Origin: Streptomyces sp. NRRL S-455
GTDB taxonomy: Bacteria; Actinomycetota; Actinomycetes; Streptomycetales; Streptomycetaceae
Length of the DNA stretch: 64,000 bases
Reading direction: 5' to 3'
Assembly (NCBI RefSeq): GCF_000717875.1
Contig: NZ_JOCT01000009.1
Span: forward strand, 62,001-126,000
This document shows, piece by piece, positions 1 through 9,593 of this stretch (its first letter is position 1; each line of letters starts with the position of its first letter). The translations under genes were made by a program, and so were the position numbers. Below the pieces are notes generated by a model. The model saw nothing but the letters and a program-made list of their open reading frames with translations. It was not told the DNA's origin and made no database searches.

Positions 1-56
1 CAAACGGCGACCGCCAGGGCACCCGCGTTGGCGATCGTCTTGACTACGAAATTCAT
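1..56 (-). CDS. Phage holin family membrane protein, N-terminus only
   Basis: Only the first 18 codons or so lie in the window. Read on the minus strand from the ATG at 56 they give MNFVVKTIANAGALAVAV, the usual opening of the small hydrophobic proteins annotated as phage holin family in Streptomyces; their host role is unknown. A second in-frame ATG lies immediately upstream (59-57). The gene is divergent from the cupin gene that begins at 121, so the 64 bp between them must hold both promoters. The call rests on a short N-terminal string and is tentative. Confidence 0.5.
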   Translation of the reverse strand, partial: MNFVVKTIANAGALAVAV

Positions 57-120
57 CATGTGTCTGATCGTGGCAGACCTGATCGGGCACGGGCACAAGA
101 GGCAGGGGGCGGACCAGGCC

Positions 121-438
121 ATGAAGGCATTCCGGCTGGACGAACTGGAGGCCGAACGCGCCGCCAACGAGGGCGCCTACCTGCAGTTTCTGCGCGAGCA
201 GAACATGTCGGTCGGCCTGTACGCCCTCGACGCGGGCGACCAGGATCCACAGAAGCCGCACAATCAGGACGAGGTCTACTTCGTTGTGAGCGGCCGTGCC
301 GCGATCACCGTCGGCCTGGAGACGACGCAGGTGGCGCGCGGCAGCGTGATCTACGTACCGGCGGGCGTGGCCCACAAGTTCCACCACATCACCGAGGACC
401 TCAGGGTGCTGGTGGTCTTCTCTCCGCCCGAGAGCTGA
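121..438 (+). CDS. Small single-domain cupin protein
   Basis: A 105-residue protein made of one cupin barrel. Both cupin motifs are visible: HNQDEVYFVVSGRAAITVG in the middle, and the downstream RGSVIYVPAGVAHKFHHI, whose histidines would complete a metal site. Proteins of this size are usually one-domain metal enzymes or sugar/ligand binders; nothing here fixes a substrate. The reading frame stays open upstream to 28, but MKAFRLDELE at 121 is preceded by a purine-rich GGCAGGGGGCGG stretch and begins where the conserved sequence begins, so I place the start there. No obvious operon partner: the next gene begins 155 bp downstream. Confidence 0.75.
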   Translation: MKAFRLDELEAERAANEGAYLQFLREQNMSVGLYALDAGDQDPQKPHNQDEVYFVVSGRAAITVGLETTQVARGSVIYVPAGVAHKFHHITEDLRVLVVFSPPES

Positions 439-592
439 CGAACGGCCACCGGGTTCCCTAGGGGATCGGTCAGGGGAGGACAAGGGGTGCGAGGCCCCCG
501 CCCGGCCCCCTCTCGGACCTAGCATCGAGTGCAGGACATCAGAACCGACAGGACCCGGCACCCGAACGGGCGGAGAGGTAAGGACGAGGGCG

Positions 593-805
593 ATGCGAGA
601 GATCTTCGCGGGACTGCCGTGGTGGGTGAAGTGGGTCGCGGTGCCGGTCATCGCCCTGGTCGTGTTCGGCGGGCTGATAGCCAGCGTGGTCGGTTTCGTC
701 ATCGGACTGCTCTTCAAGGTGCTGGTCTTCGTGGCGCTGGTCAGTGGACTGATCTACGTCGTACGGAAGTTCACGTCGAGCTCCTCGTCGCGCAGCGACT
801 GGTGA
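593..805 (+). CDS. DUF5326 family small membrane protein
   Basis: A 70-residue protein that is almost entirely hydrophobic between residues 8 and 58 (two adjoining membrane segments, one ending VSGLIYVV), closed by a short Lys/Ser tail ending SSSSSRSDW. This matches the small DUF5326 membrane proteins conserved next to the ssgRA locus in streptomycetes. The function is unknown. The ATG at 593 follows GAGAGGTAAGGACGAGGGCG, which supplies a plausible ribosome binding site. A short hairpin (ACCGGT arms, 806-822) just after the stop may end the transcript. Confidence 0.75.
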   Translation: MREIFAGLPWWVKWVAVPVIALVVFGGLIASVVGFVIGLLFKVLVFVALVSGLIYVVRKFTSSSSSRSDW

Positions 806-1009
806 GACCGGTGCGAAACCGGTGGGGGTAGCGGACAACACCTGGAATCTCCGGTTCCCTCGGCCGGGGGAAGTTTCCCGGCGGCGCCGTCTCTGCGCGG
901 TGACAGACGAATAGAGTCCGGAACTCGACGCGGGGACAGACCCCCGCGAGCGGCGTACCCCCACCCGTGTCTCGGCACGGGCCGCCCCCTCGCGCTTCGG
1001 AAGTGACCC

Positions 1010-1858
1010 TTGGCCCCGGCTGACACCGCACCAGTCCACCTGCACACAGTCCCCGCGCAACCCCGCTCGGCGGAACGGCCCGAGCAGCCTTCTTCCCCCG
1101 CATCACCGCCCCCGGCGACCCTGATCGGCTCCGTCCAGCGCGCGATGCGCCTGCTGGAGACCGTCGCCGGACACGAGTACGGCGCCCCTGCCAAGCAGTT
1201 GGCCCGGGAGACCGGGATCGCGCTGCCCACGACGTACCACCTGCTGCGCACCCTCGTGCACGAGGGCTATCTGCGCCGGGACAAGGGCCTGTTCTTCCTC
1301 GGGGAGGCTGCCGAGCGGCTGAGCAGCAGCGGGGCACGGCAGAAACGTCGCAGCACGATCGTCGACGCGCTCGCGCACTGGCGGGACGTGCTCGGCGTAC
1401 CCGTGTACTACGCCCTGTACCGCGAGGGCGAGATCGAGCTCGTGTGCGTCTCGGACAGCCCGGCCAGTCCCGCGGTCGAGGAATGGGCCGACTTCCGGGA
1501 GACCGGGCACGCGCATGCCATCGGGCAGTGCCTGTTGTCCCAGCTGGACGAGGACGCCCGCCGGGATCACCTCGACCGCTACCCGGTGCAGCCGCTCACG
1601 CCGTACACGGTGCGGGACAACCACAGTCTGCTCCGGCGTCTGGAACGCGCGCGACGGATGGAACCGGTGACCGAACGTCAGGAGTACGCCCTGGGCACGG
1701 TCTGCGCGGCGATTCCGCTCACCCTGGGCACCACGGCCGCGACGATGGCCATCTCCCTGCCCGCCCACCAGACAGACCGGCTGCTCCCCGCGGCCCGGCG
1801 GTTGCAGGATGAGATCGGGCGGCGACTCGGCTCGCTGGCGCTCTCTATCAGTATGTGA
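1010..1858 (+). CDS. ssgR: SsgR, IclR-family activator of ssgA
   Basis: A 282-residue IclR-type regulator. Residues 1-36 are a Pro/Ser-rich leader. A winged helix-turn-helix follows at about 38-95 (IGSVQRAMRLLE, then TTYHLLRTLVHEGYLRR), and then the IclR effector-binding domain to the end. Its position directly upstream of ssgA on the same strand identifies it as SsgR, which in S. coelicolor activates ssgA during growth leading to sporulation. I use the TTG at 1010 because the frame has no closer ATG/GTG before the conserved HTH. The leader is poorly conserved in such proteins, so the true start may lie a little downstream. Separated from ssgA by 99 bp. Confidence 0.88.
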   Translation: MAPADTAPVHLHTVPAQPRSAERPEQPSSPASPPPATLIGSVQRAMRLLETVAGHEYGAPAKQLARETGIALPTTYHLLRTLVHEGYLRRDKGLFFLGEAAERLSSSGARQKRRSTIVDALAHWRDVLGVPVYYALYREGEIELVCVSDSPASPAVEEWADFRETGHAHAIGQCLLSQLDEDARRDHLDRYPVQPLTPYTVRDNHSLLRRLERARRMEPVTERQEYALGTVCAAIPLTLGTTAATMAISLPAHQTDRLLPAARRLQDEIGRRLGSLALSISM

Positions 1859-1957
1859 AAACTCACTCCTTGTGATCTGCTGTGTACGTTCAGCAAGATT
1901 CCACCGAGTGTCAGAGGTTAGTTCCCGGCCAGTCCACGGCAAATGACGGGGTTAGCG

Positions 1958-2392
1958 ATGCGCGAGTCCGTACAGGCAGAGGTCATGATGAGCTTTCTCG
2001 TGTCCGAGGAGCTCTCCTTCCGCATTCCGGTGGAGCTGCGCTATGAGACCAGTGATCCCTATGCCGTCCGGCTGACGTTCCACTTGCCCGGTGATGCCCC
2101 GGTGACCTGGGCTTTCGGGCGGGAGTTGCTGATCGACGGCGTCGGCCGGCCGTGCGGCGAGGGCGATGTGCGGGTCACCCCCGTCGACCCCGACTCGCTC
2201 GGCGAAGTGCTGATCCGGCTTCAGGTGGGCAGCGACCAGGCGCTCTTCCGGTCGTCGACGGCACCGCTCGTCGCCTTTCTGGACCGTACCGACAAGCTGG
2301 TGCCGCTGGGCCAGGAAGGCTCGCTCGCCGACTTCGACGCCCACCTCGACGAGGCCCTGGACCGCATCCTGGCGGAACAGGGCGCTGGGTGA
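1958..2392 (+). CDS. ssgA: SsgA, sporulation-specific cell division protein
   Basis: A 144-residue SsgA-like protein (SALP). The opening MRESVQAEVMMSFLVSEEL and the phrases ELLIDGVGRPCGEGDVRV and VPLGQEGSLADFDAHLDEAL are hallmarks of SsgA. In streptomycetes SsgA promotes septum-site selection and, with SsgB, sets up FtsZ rings for sporulation. The frame is open five codons further upstream to an ATG at 1943, but that extension contains a TTA codon (1952) and lacks a Shine-Dalgarno sequence. The ATG at 1958 sits six bases after GACGGGG and matches the known N-terminus. Expected to depend on SsgR encoded just upstream. Confidence 0.93.
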   Translation: MRESVQAEVMMSFLVSEELSFRIPVELRYETSDPYAVRLTFHLPGDAPVTWAFGRELLIDGVGRPCGEGDVRVTPVDPDSLGEVLIRLQVGSDQALFRSSTAPLVAFLDRTDKLVPLGQEGSLADFDAHLDEALDRILAEQGAG

Positions 2393-2556
2393 GAGATCCG
2401 TCGGGCGGCCTGGTGGAGGAACGCTTCACCGGATGCCGCCGACCGCGCAGGAACGCTTCTCCGCACGAGGGGCGGATGACTCCCGCGTCAGCGAGGCCGG
2501 TGGGCTCAGACGACTCCGAGGCGCTTCGGCACAGCGGCGTCACCGGCCCTGAGGCG

Positions 2557-4296
2557 TCAGCGCTTACGCCGCCGCCCCCTCCCCCCGCGTGCCGGGACCG
2601 TGGCGGCCTCCGCGGCAGGCTCCGCTCCCGGACGGTCGGCCGAGACCACCAGCGCCGCCAGCAGCGTGGTGACCGGAACCGAAGCGACCAGACCGATCGA
2701 ACCGATCAGCGTGCGCACGATCTCCTCCGCGACGATCTCACTGTTGGCGACCGTCCCCACCCCGCTCTGCGCGATGGAGAAGAGCAGCAGCAACGGCAGC
2801 GCGGCACCCGCGTAGGCGAGGACGAGCGTGTTGACGACCGAGGCGATGTGGTCGCGCCCGATCCGGATACCCGCGCGGTACAGCCCACGCCAGCCCGTCG
2901 ACGGGTTGGCATCGTGCAGCTCCCAGACCGCCGACGTCTGCGTGACCGTCACGTCGTCGAGAACACCGAGCGAACCGATGATGACGCCGGCGAGCAGCAG
3001 ACCGCTCATGTCGATCGTCGGGTAGAGGCCGTGGATCAAGCCGGTGTTGTCGTCGGTGTTGCCGGTGAGCGCCGCCCAGTCGATGAACACCGAGCCGAGA
3101 AGGCCGATCAGCAACAGCGAGACAAGGGTGCCCAGCACCGCCACGGACGTACGGGCGGACAGGCCGTGGCACAGGTACAGCGCGATGAGCATGATGGCGC
3201 TCGCACCCACCACCGCCACGAGCAGCGGGTTCGAGCCCTGCAGGATCGCGGGCAGGATGAAGAAGTTGAGCACCAGGAAGCTGATGGCCAGCGAGACGAG
3301 GGCCATGACACCCCGCAGCCGCCCGACGACCACGACGGCGAGTGCGAAGATGCCGGCGAGCAGCGCCAGCGGCAGACGACGGTTGACGTCGGTGACCGAG
3401 TACTGCAGGTCCCGCGGCGCGGAGGGCTCGTAGGCGACCACGACTTCCTGGCCCTCGCTCAACTGCCGGGACTGGTCCGGCTGGACGATCTCGGTGAACG
3501 TACGGCCCTTGTCCTTGCCGCTGTCGACCCGGATCGTCGCACGCTTGCAGGTGCCCTTCTCCTGCTGCACGGCGGAGGAACCCTCGGCGGTGGAGGTGTC
3601 GCCGGTCGGCGGGACTCCCTGGGTGCCCGCCTCCTTGCAGCTCACCTCGACCACCTTGGTGACGGTGGCCTGCTGGGTCTGCCGGTCGAAGCCGACGCCG
3701 GTGCGCTCGTGCGGCGGAGCACCACCCGGCCACAGCACGGCGAGACCGACCAGCACCGCCGCGGCGAACGGGATCAGCACCGCCGCGATGACCTTGCGCA
3801 GATGCATGGACACGGGCGTGGCCGGGCCGTGGTTGTGACTGTGCGAGTGGCCGTGTCCACCACCCGGCGCGGAGCCGGGCCCGTGACCATGCCCGTGTCC
3901 CCCACCGTCACCGTCGCCCCCGGCGTGCCCATGACCTCGGCCAGGACCGGTGCCCCCGTCGTGCCCATGGCCTCCGCCAGGACCGCTGCCCCCGCTGGAT
4001 CCGTCGCGGCCGCGAGGAACGCGGGCACCGCCGGGACCGGAACCGTGCCGGTCCTCGGAGCCGGAACCAGTGTCGCCGGCGGCCCCGGTACCAGAACCCG
4101 CACCGCCCCAGGCTCCGAAGCCCGCACCTGGCCCGCTCCTGCCGCCGGGACCGTGCCCCTGCTGCTGTCCCCGGGCAGACTCCTGCCCGGCACCGGCGGT
4201 GAAATCGTGATCGCCTGCACGGCCGTCGCCGAATCCGGCGCCGGATCCGCGGGGCGGCTCGGGCGGTGGGTACGCGGGGCGCTGTGTCGAGGTCAC
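2557..4296 (-). CDS. YibE/F family membrane protein
   Basis: A 579-residue integral membrane protein with a GTG start at 4296. The first 160 residues are a Gly/Pro/His-rich cytoplasmic tail with His-Gly and His-Ser runs that could bind metal. One membrane helix follows (about 167-187), then an extracytoplasmic domain of about 110 residues with two cysteines (VSCKEAG and KGTCKRAT). The rest is a bundle of about seven helices containing the YibE/F signature (GVLDDVTVTQTSAVWEL). It is convergent with ssgA, and its start faces the thiC leader. The family is thought to be a transporter, but its substrate is not established. The long open frame opposite it on the plus strand is a GC-composition shadow. 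Confidence 0.85.
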   Translation of the reverse strand: MTSTQRPAYPPPEPPRGSGAGFGDGRAGDHDFTAGAGQESARGQQQGHGPGGRSGPGAGFGAWGGAGSGTGAAGDTGSGSEDRHGSGPGGARVPRGRDGSSGGSGPGGGHGHDGGTGPGRGHGHAGGDGDGGGHGHGHGPGSAPGGGHGHSHSHNHGPATPVSMHLRKVIAAVLIPFAAAVLVGLAVLWPGGAPPHERTGVGFDRQTQQATVTKVVEVSCKEAGTQGVPPTGDTSTAEGSSAVQQEKGTCKRATIRVDSGKDKGRTFTEIVQPDQSRQLSEGQEVVVAYEPSAPRDLQYSVTDVNRRLPLALLAGIFALAVVVVGRLRGVMALVSLAISFLVLNFFILPAILQGSNPLLVAVVGASAIMLIALYLCHGLSARTSVAVLGTLVSLLLIGLLGSVFIDWAALTGNTDDNTGLIHGLYPTIDMSGLLLAGVIIGSLGVLDDVTVTQTSAVWELHDANPSTGWRGLYRAGIRIGRDHIASVVNTLVLAYAGAALPLLLLFSIAQSGVGTVANSEIVAEEIVRTLIGSIGLVASVPVTTLLAALVVSADRPGAEPAAEAATVPARGGRGRRRKR

Positions 4297-4430
4297 CGAC
4301 CGATCATCGCAAGAACGAAGGGGGCCCTCTGTTCACCGCGCCACAATTCCCGCTAGCGTGGAGGCGCCTTTTGTACACGCGGGAGCTCGGAGCACCGGGC
4401 TGAGAGGGCGCTGACCTCCGTCCCAGCGAT

Positions 4431-4444
4431 GTTTCACATGAAAC
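4431..4444. promoter_or_regulatory. parS-like site, one mismatch
   Basis: GTTTCACATGAAAC differs at one position from the Streptomyces ParB-binding consensus GTTTCACGTGAAAC. It lies inside the variable arm of the TPP riboswitch, so in RNA it also forms a 6-bp hairpin. Confidence 0.55.
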
Positions 4445-4464
4445 GTCACCGAAGTGTGAGTGAT

Positions 4465-4478
4465 GTTTCACACGAAAC
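4465..4478. promoter_or_regulatory. parS-like site, two mismatches
   Basis: GTTTCACACGAAAC differs from parS at the two central positions. It lies 20 bp beyond the first parS-like site and within the same riboswitch arm. Confidence 0.4.
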
Positions 4479-4539
4479 GTCGGCGGACGGAAACCGCTGC
4501 GTCGACCGCCGAACCTGTTACCGGGTAATGCCGGCGTAG

Positions 4540-6354
<1,815 letters not shown>

Positions 6355-6429
6355 TCGGAGCAGTGTGGGACGGCCCGCGGCTCGTGGAGTCGTGGGCCGT
6401 TCTGTCCGGCCTGTAGGGCACGGATCTGC

Positions 6430-6515
6430 CTGCGTGCTCAACGGCAGAGCGTCTGTTGAGGGGCTGGACGACGACGTCAGTTCGCTGGGCGTGGACCGGG
6501 TGCGATTCCCGTGAG
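6430..6515 (+). other. Degenerate tRNA-like sequence (possible phage-type tRNA remnant)
   Basis: The stretch contains a perfect D-arm-like hairpin (GCTC-AACGGCA-GAGC, about 6436-6450) and a T-arm-like hairpin (CGGG-TGCGATT-CCCG, about 6497-6511). The loop TGCGATT is the kind seen in phage-encoded tRNAs. I cannot build a 7-bp acceptor stem or a proper anticodon arm around them, so this is at best a decayed tRNA gene. It lies in the 185-bp gap between the thiC stop and the DUF4240 stop, inside the segment bounded by the thiC 3' repeats. Confidence 0.3.
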
Positions 6516-6539
6516 ACGGCTCCTGGTTCTCGACTCCAT

Positions 6540-7109
6540 CTAGTCGCCGGCTCCCAGATAGAGCCTCGCCAGACGGGGCAGTCGCCGATACATCTCATTC
6601 GCGTCGTCGAAGTCGAAGTCTTCCCCCATGTCTGTTGCATCGGCGTCCTGATGAGCAACTGACCGGTACCCGGCCCAAGCCTCGTAGAAGGCATCCGGGT
6701 TTCCCGTAAGGCGTTCGAAGGCGGCGCCAGCGGCGTAGTTCATTTCCTCGTAGAACAGTGCCTCGTTGCGGTGGGCGCTCGCGGCTGCGATGACAGTGGG
6801 GTGCTCGGCGAGGTTGTCCGGATCAAGAGCCGTGCGCTCGTACCAGCCTCGTCCCAGCGCGATCACTCCTGCTCGGAAGTCCATGAAGCTGTCGTCGGAG
6901 CAGCCGCCGCCGATGAGGTACGCCGCAGCCCAGACGTCCCAGCGGTACAGAGCGTCGTGTACCTCATCGAACCGTTCGGCGTACTCAAGGATCTCCTGCG
7001 GAGCGCTACCGGCGAGCAGTTCCACCAGGGCCTCGTCGAGGGGCACGCCAGAGATGGCGGCCGACGAACGCGCGGACTCGATGATGTTCCAGAACCGGTC
7101 AGTGTTCAT
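6540..7109 (-). CDS. DUF4240 domain protein
   Basis: A 189-residue protein beginning MNTDRFWNIIESAR. The opening and the later DVWAAAYLIGGGCSDDSFMDFRAGVIALGRGWYE are typical of DUF4240 proteins, a family of unknown function found across actinobacteria, often in accessory DNA. The C-terminus is acidic (DMGEDFDFDDANEMY). The start at 7109 is chosen because the upstream extension of the frame is antisense to the thiC 3' remnant. GC content is visibly lower than in the flanking genes, and the gene lies on the opposite strand between two copies of the thiC 3' end. It probably arrived with the insertion. Confidence 0.8.
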   Translation of the reverse strand: MNTDRFWNIIESARSSAAISGVPLDEALVELLAGSAPQEILEYAERFDEVHDALYRWDVWAAAYLIGGGCSDDSFMDFRAGVIALGRGWYERTALDPDNLAEHPTVIAAASAHRNEALFYEEMNYAAGAAFERLTGNPDAFYEAWAGYRSVAHQDADATDMGEDFDFDDANEMYRRLPRLARLYLGAGD

Positions 7110-7171
7110 GGTGGTGCACTGTGCCATCCGCGTACGACAACGAGGCGGCGCGACTCCGGTCTGGACTTGTC

Positions 7172-7304
7172 CAGCATGAAGATCTCTCAGGACATCCGTC
7201 GTGAACACGGCGGCACCAAGACCGAGATCGAGGAGGGCATGGCCCAGAAGTCGAAGGAGTTCGCCGCGAGCGGCAACCGCGTGTACCTGCCGATCGCGGA
7301 CTGA
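7172..7304 (+). pseudogene. Displaced original 3' end of thiC
   Basis: In the plus-strand frame the sequence reads SMKISQDIRREHGG, a short Lys/Glu linker, then [24 protein letters not shown] and a stop. This is the ThiC C-terminus again, starting right after the cluster cysteine (which here would be Ser). It has no start codon or promoter and cannot work alone. The form is what I expect for native Streptomyces ThiC, whereas the tail now attached to thiC differs ([19 protein letters not shown]). A 20-base block at 7245-7264 is identical to 6295-6314. I interpret it as the chromosomal end displaced by an insertion. Confidence 0.85.
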
Positions 7305-7376
7305 CCCGGCCCGCGGCATTGATCGCGTAACGGAAACAGCACGGCGGCGCCTGCCCGGCCCAAGATCCCTACTGTC

Positions 7377-8486
7377 GTGGACATGGATGGGATCGATGTG
7401 CTCAACGGTGTCGTGGGCGCCGTATTCGGCATGGTGTTCGCCGTGCTGTTCCAGCAGCCGTTGCAGGACGCGTGGTACCGCCTGCGCAGACGTTCCACCA
7501 GTGCGGTCCGGGGCCTGAGGCGGCGTGAGGAGTCGACGCCCGCCTGGCGGGCGTTCTCCCTCGGACCGCTCCAGACGCCCGCCCTGATCGTCGAAGGCGA
7601 CGGCGAGCTGCCCATATCACCCGAATCCGTCCATGTGCACGTACTCGACGAGGAGGTGACGCTGCCCCCGGACATGGCCGGCTGGCGGGACGAGATCGCC
7701 GAGGAGAGCGAGCGCCTGCAAGCCGAGGGACGCGCTTCGCTGTGGAACGGCCCGCGGTACGCGGTCGAATCCGTCGAGATCTCGCGTACGGCACTCGAGG
7801 AACGACCCGAAGTCCACCTGCGGCTGCGCCCGACCGACTACTACACCTTCCTCGCCGCCCAGCAGCTCGACCGTCGGCTCCCGGACGGCACCACGCCCAG
7901 GTCCCGCTACCTGGACCCGGACGAGCCGTTGAGGGCTCCGGCCTTCCTTCAGTGCAGCCTCGGGATCAACATCGCGGTGGTCACCGCGGACGACATGCTC
8001 GTGGTGACCCGGCGCAGCGACCGGGTCCGTATGGCCCCTGGCGTCTGGAACTCCTCGGTCAACGAGGGACTGTCACGCCACATCGACTCATCGGGAAGGA
8101 ACGCACCCGACCTGCACGCGGTGGCCCGCCGCGGCATGCGGGAGGAACTGTCCCTGGAGGCCCACGAGTCCACACTCGAGCTCCTGGCCTTCGTACTGGA
8201 CGTGGAGAGGAGGGGCTGGAGTGCGCACTTCTACGCCAGGCTGCACGAGCTGAAGAGCGCGGATCTGGAAGCACGGATGAGCAGGGGCGTCGCCGACCGC
8301 TGGGAGCACCAGACCATCGACTTCGTCCCCTTCCGGCCGACGACGGTGGTCAGGTACCTGCTGCGGGACGACCGCGTCCACCGCTGGGCGGCGACGGCAC
8401 CGGCGCTGTACCACCTGGCCCTGGTACATGCCTTCAGCCGCCGCACAGTCGAACGGGTCGAGGCGCAGATCCTCCGTCGGCTGTGA
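7377..8486 (+). CDS. Membrane-anchored Nudix-like protein
   Basis: A 369-residue protein with GTG at 7377 (an ATG lies two codons in). Residues 8-28 form a hydrophobic segment (NGVVGAVFGMVFAVLF) that should anchor it in the membrane. The middle (80-190) is unrecognised. From about residue 197 the sequence NIAVVTADDMLVVTRRSDRVR looks like the start of a Nudix fold, and AVARRGMREELSL is a degenerate Nudix box: the final Glu-Glu is kept, but the first Glu of the REUXEE core is Gly. Whether it hydrolyses nucleoside diphosphate compounds is therefore doubtful. It starts about 70 bp after the thiC remnant and stands alone. Confidence 0.65.
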   Translation: MDMDGIDVLNGVVGAVFGMVFAVLFQQPLQDAWYRLRRRSTSAVRGLRRREESTPAWRAFSLGPLQTPALIVEGDGELPISPESVHVHVLDEEVTLPPDMAGWRDEIAEESERLQAEGRASLWNGPRYAVESVEISRTALEERPEVHLRLRPTDYYTFLAAQQLDRRLPDGTTPRSRYLDPDEPLRAPAFLQCSLGINIAVVTADDMLVVTRRSDRVRMAPGVWNSSVNEGLSRHIDSSGRNAPDLHAVARRGMREELSLEAHESTLELLAFVLDVERRGWSAHFYARLHELKSADLEARMSRGVADRWEHQTIDFVPFRPTTVVRYLLRDDRVHRWAATAPALYHLALVHAFSRRTVERVEAQILRRL

Positions 8487-8543
8487 GCAAGTCGGCTGCG
8501 CGGCGGGCACCGCACGGCGGCTCCTGGACAACACACCTAGACG

Positions 8544-9404
8544 TTACTCCGGCTGGTGTTCCGGTCCTCCGAAGTCCGGGCTGCTGTAGTCCGGGCTGCT
8601 GTAACTGGGCCGCGAGCCGCGCCGGCCGTCTTCGGGGCTGGTGAAGCCCGGGCGGTCGTAGCCGAGGTGCGGCATGCGGCTGACCGGTGCGGACGAGGAA
8701 GGGTGGCGCAGCGCGGCGGCCGCGCCCGGGTCGACGAGGGCCTCCCGCAGGAAGGGCAGGATGCCGCGCTCCAGCAGCGCCTCACGCCAGGCCGCCCTGG
8801 CCTTGTCCACTTCCCCCTGCAGCTCGGCGTACGGACCGACCTCCGCCGTCGGCTTGTTGCGCAGGGCGGTGAGCAGCAGACCCACGGCGGCGACGAGGAT
8901 CGCGATGGCGGTCACGGCGCCGAACACCCAGCCCGTGGTGAGCATGGTCCGGGCGAAGGTCTGCTCCGGGTTGAGCATCTGCAGGATGTAGCCGACGAGC
9001 AGGAAGATCGCGGCGGCCGTGCCGGCCAGGAGGGGGGCGAGGACGGCGACAACGGCGATGGCGCCCGCGCCGGCGGTCTCGGCCACCTCTCCCATCGTGG
9101 CGGCGAGCCCCGCCGCGCCGGTGTCCGGCTCCGAGGAGCCGGAGTCGCCCACGGCCGGCCGGCCGGACTGCACCGGCTGGCGGAGCTCGTCGCGGATTTT
9201 GACGTAGTGCTGGTACTCGGTCGACGCGGCCGCCGTGATGATCGCGGTGGCGTTCAGCGCCATGGTGCGCAGCTGTTCGGGGTTGAGCCGCTGTCCGACA
9301 GCGGCGAGTTCCGGACGGTGTGGTGCGGAGCGCAGCGCCTCATCGAGGATCCGCTCGTATTCCTGGCGGTCCTCGCTCAGCAGGTGCTGCGGAACGCTGT
9401 TCAT
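8544..9404 (-). CDS. Two-helix membrane protein of unknown function
   Basis: A 286-residue protein. Residues 1-100 are polar and helical and include MNSVPQHLLSEDRQEYERI. Two membrane helices follow at about 110-140 (AIAVVAVLAPLLAGTAAAIF) and 152-180. The cytoplasmic tail ends in low-complexity Ser/Tyr/Pro sequence (YSSPDYSSPDFGGPEHQPE). I do not recognise a family; similar proteins are common in Streptomyces. The Shine-Dalgarno run GGGGG directly abuts an ATG at 9410, so I place the start at the next ATG (9404), six bases from the run. Confidence 0.7.
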   Translation of the reverse strand: MNSVPQHLLSEDRQEYERILDEALRSAPHRPELAAVGQRLNPEQLRTMALNATAIITAAASTEYQHYVKIRDELRQPVQSGRPAVGDSGSSEPDTGAAGLAATMGEVAETAGAGAIAVVAVLAPLLAGTAAAIFLLVGYILQMLNPEQTFARTMLTTGWVFGAVTAIAILVAAVGLLLTALRNKPTAEVGPYAELQGEVDKARAAWREALLERGILPFLREALVDPGAAAALRHPSSSAPVSRMPHLGYDRPGFTSPEDGRRGSRPSYSSPDYSSPDFGGPEHQPE

Positions 9405-9593
9405 GTGCATCCCCCGATGCTCCGTAGGGCTTGTGGCTCGGCATGCTGACGAGCCGTCGGGCAGAAACGGAGGGGAGCCTGCTACGGATAAGCAGATGGT
9501 AGAGCCGTGGAGGTGGGCGGTGACAGGGGGTTTACCGAAATTGGCCCCTCGCCGGTCCGGTCATGTGAGGGGAAACGCCTGCCCGGTGAACGT

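Noticed and set aside
2152..4356. A 734-codon plus-strand frame across ssgA and the YibE/F gene
   Set aside because: Low-complexity Arg/Asp sequence antisense to a recognisable membrane protein; starts inside ssgA.
9398..9412. A third copy of the C5-loop element (GGGGGATGCAC near 9410)
   Set aside because: Only 11 bases match; they are a ribosome binding site and start codon, and the stem arms are missing.
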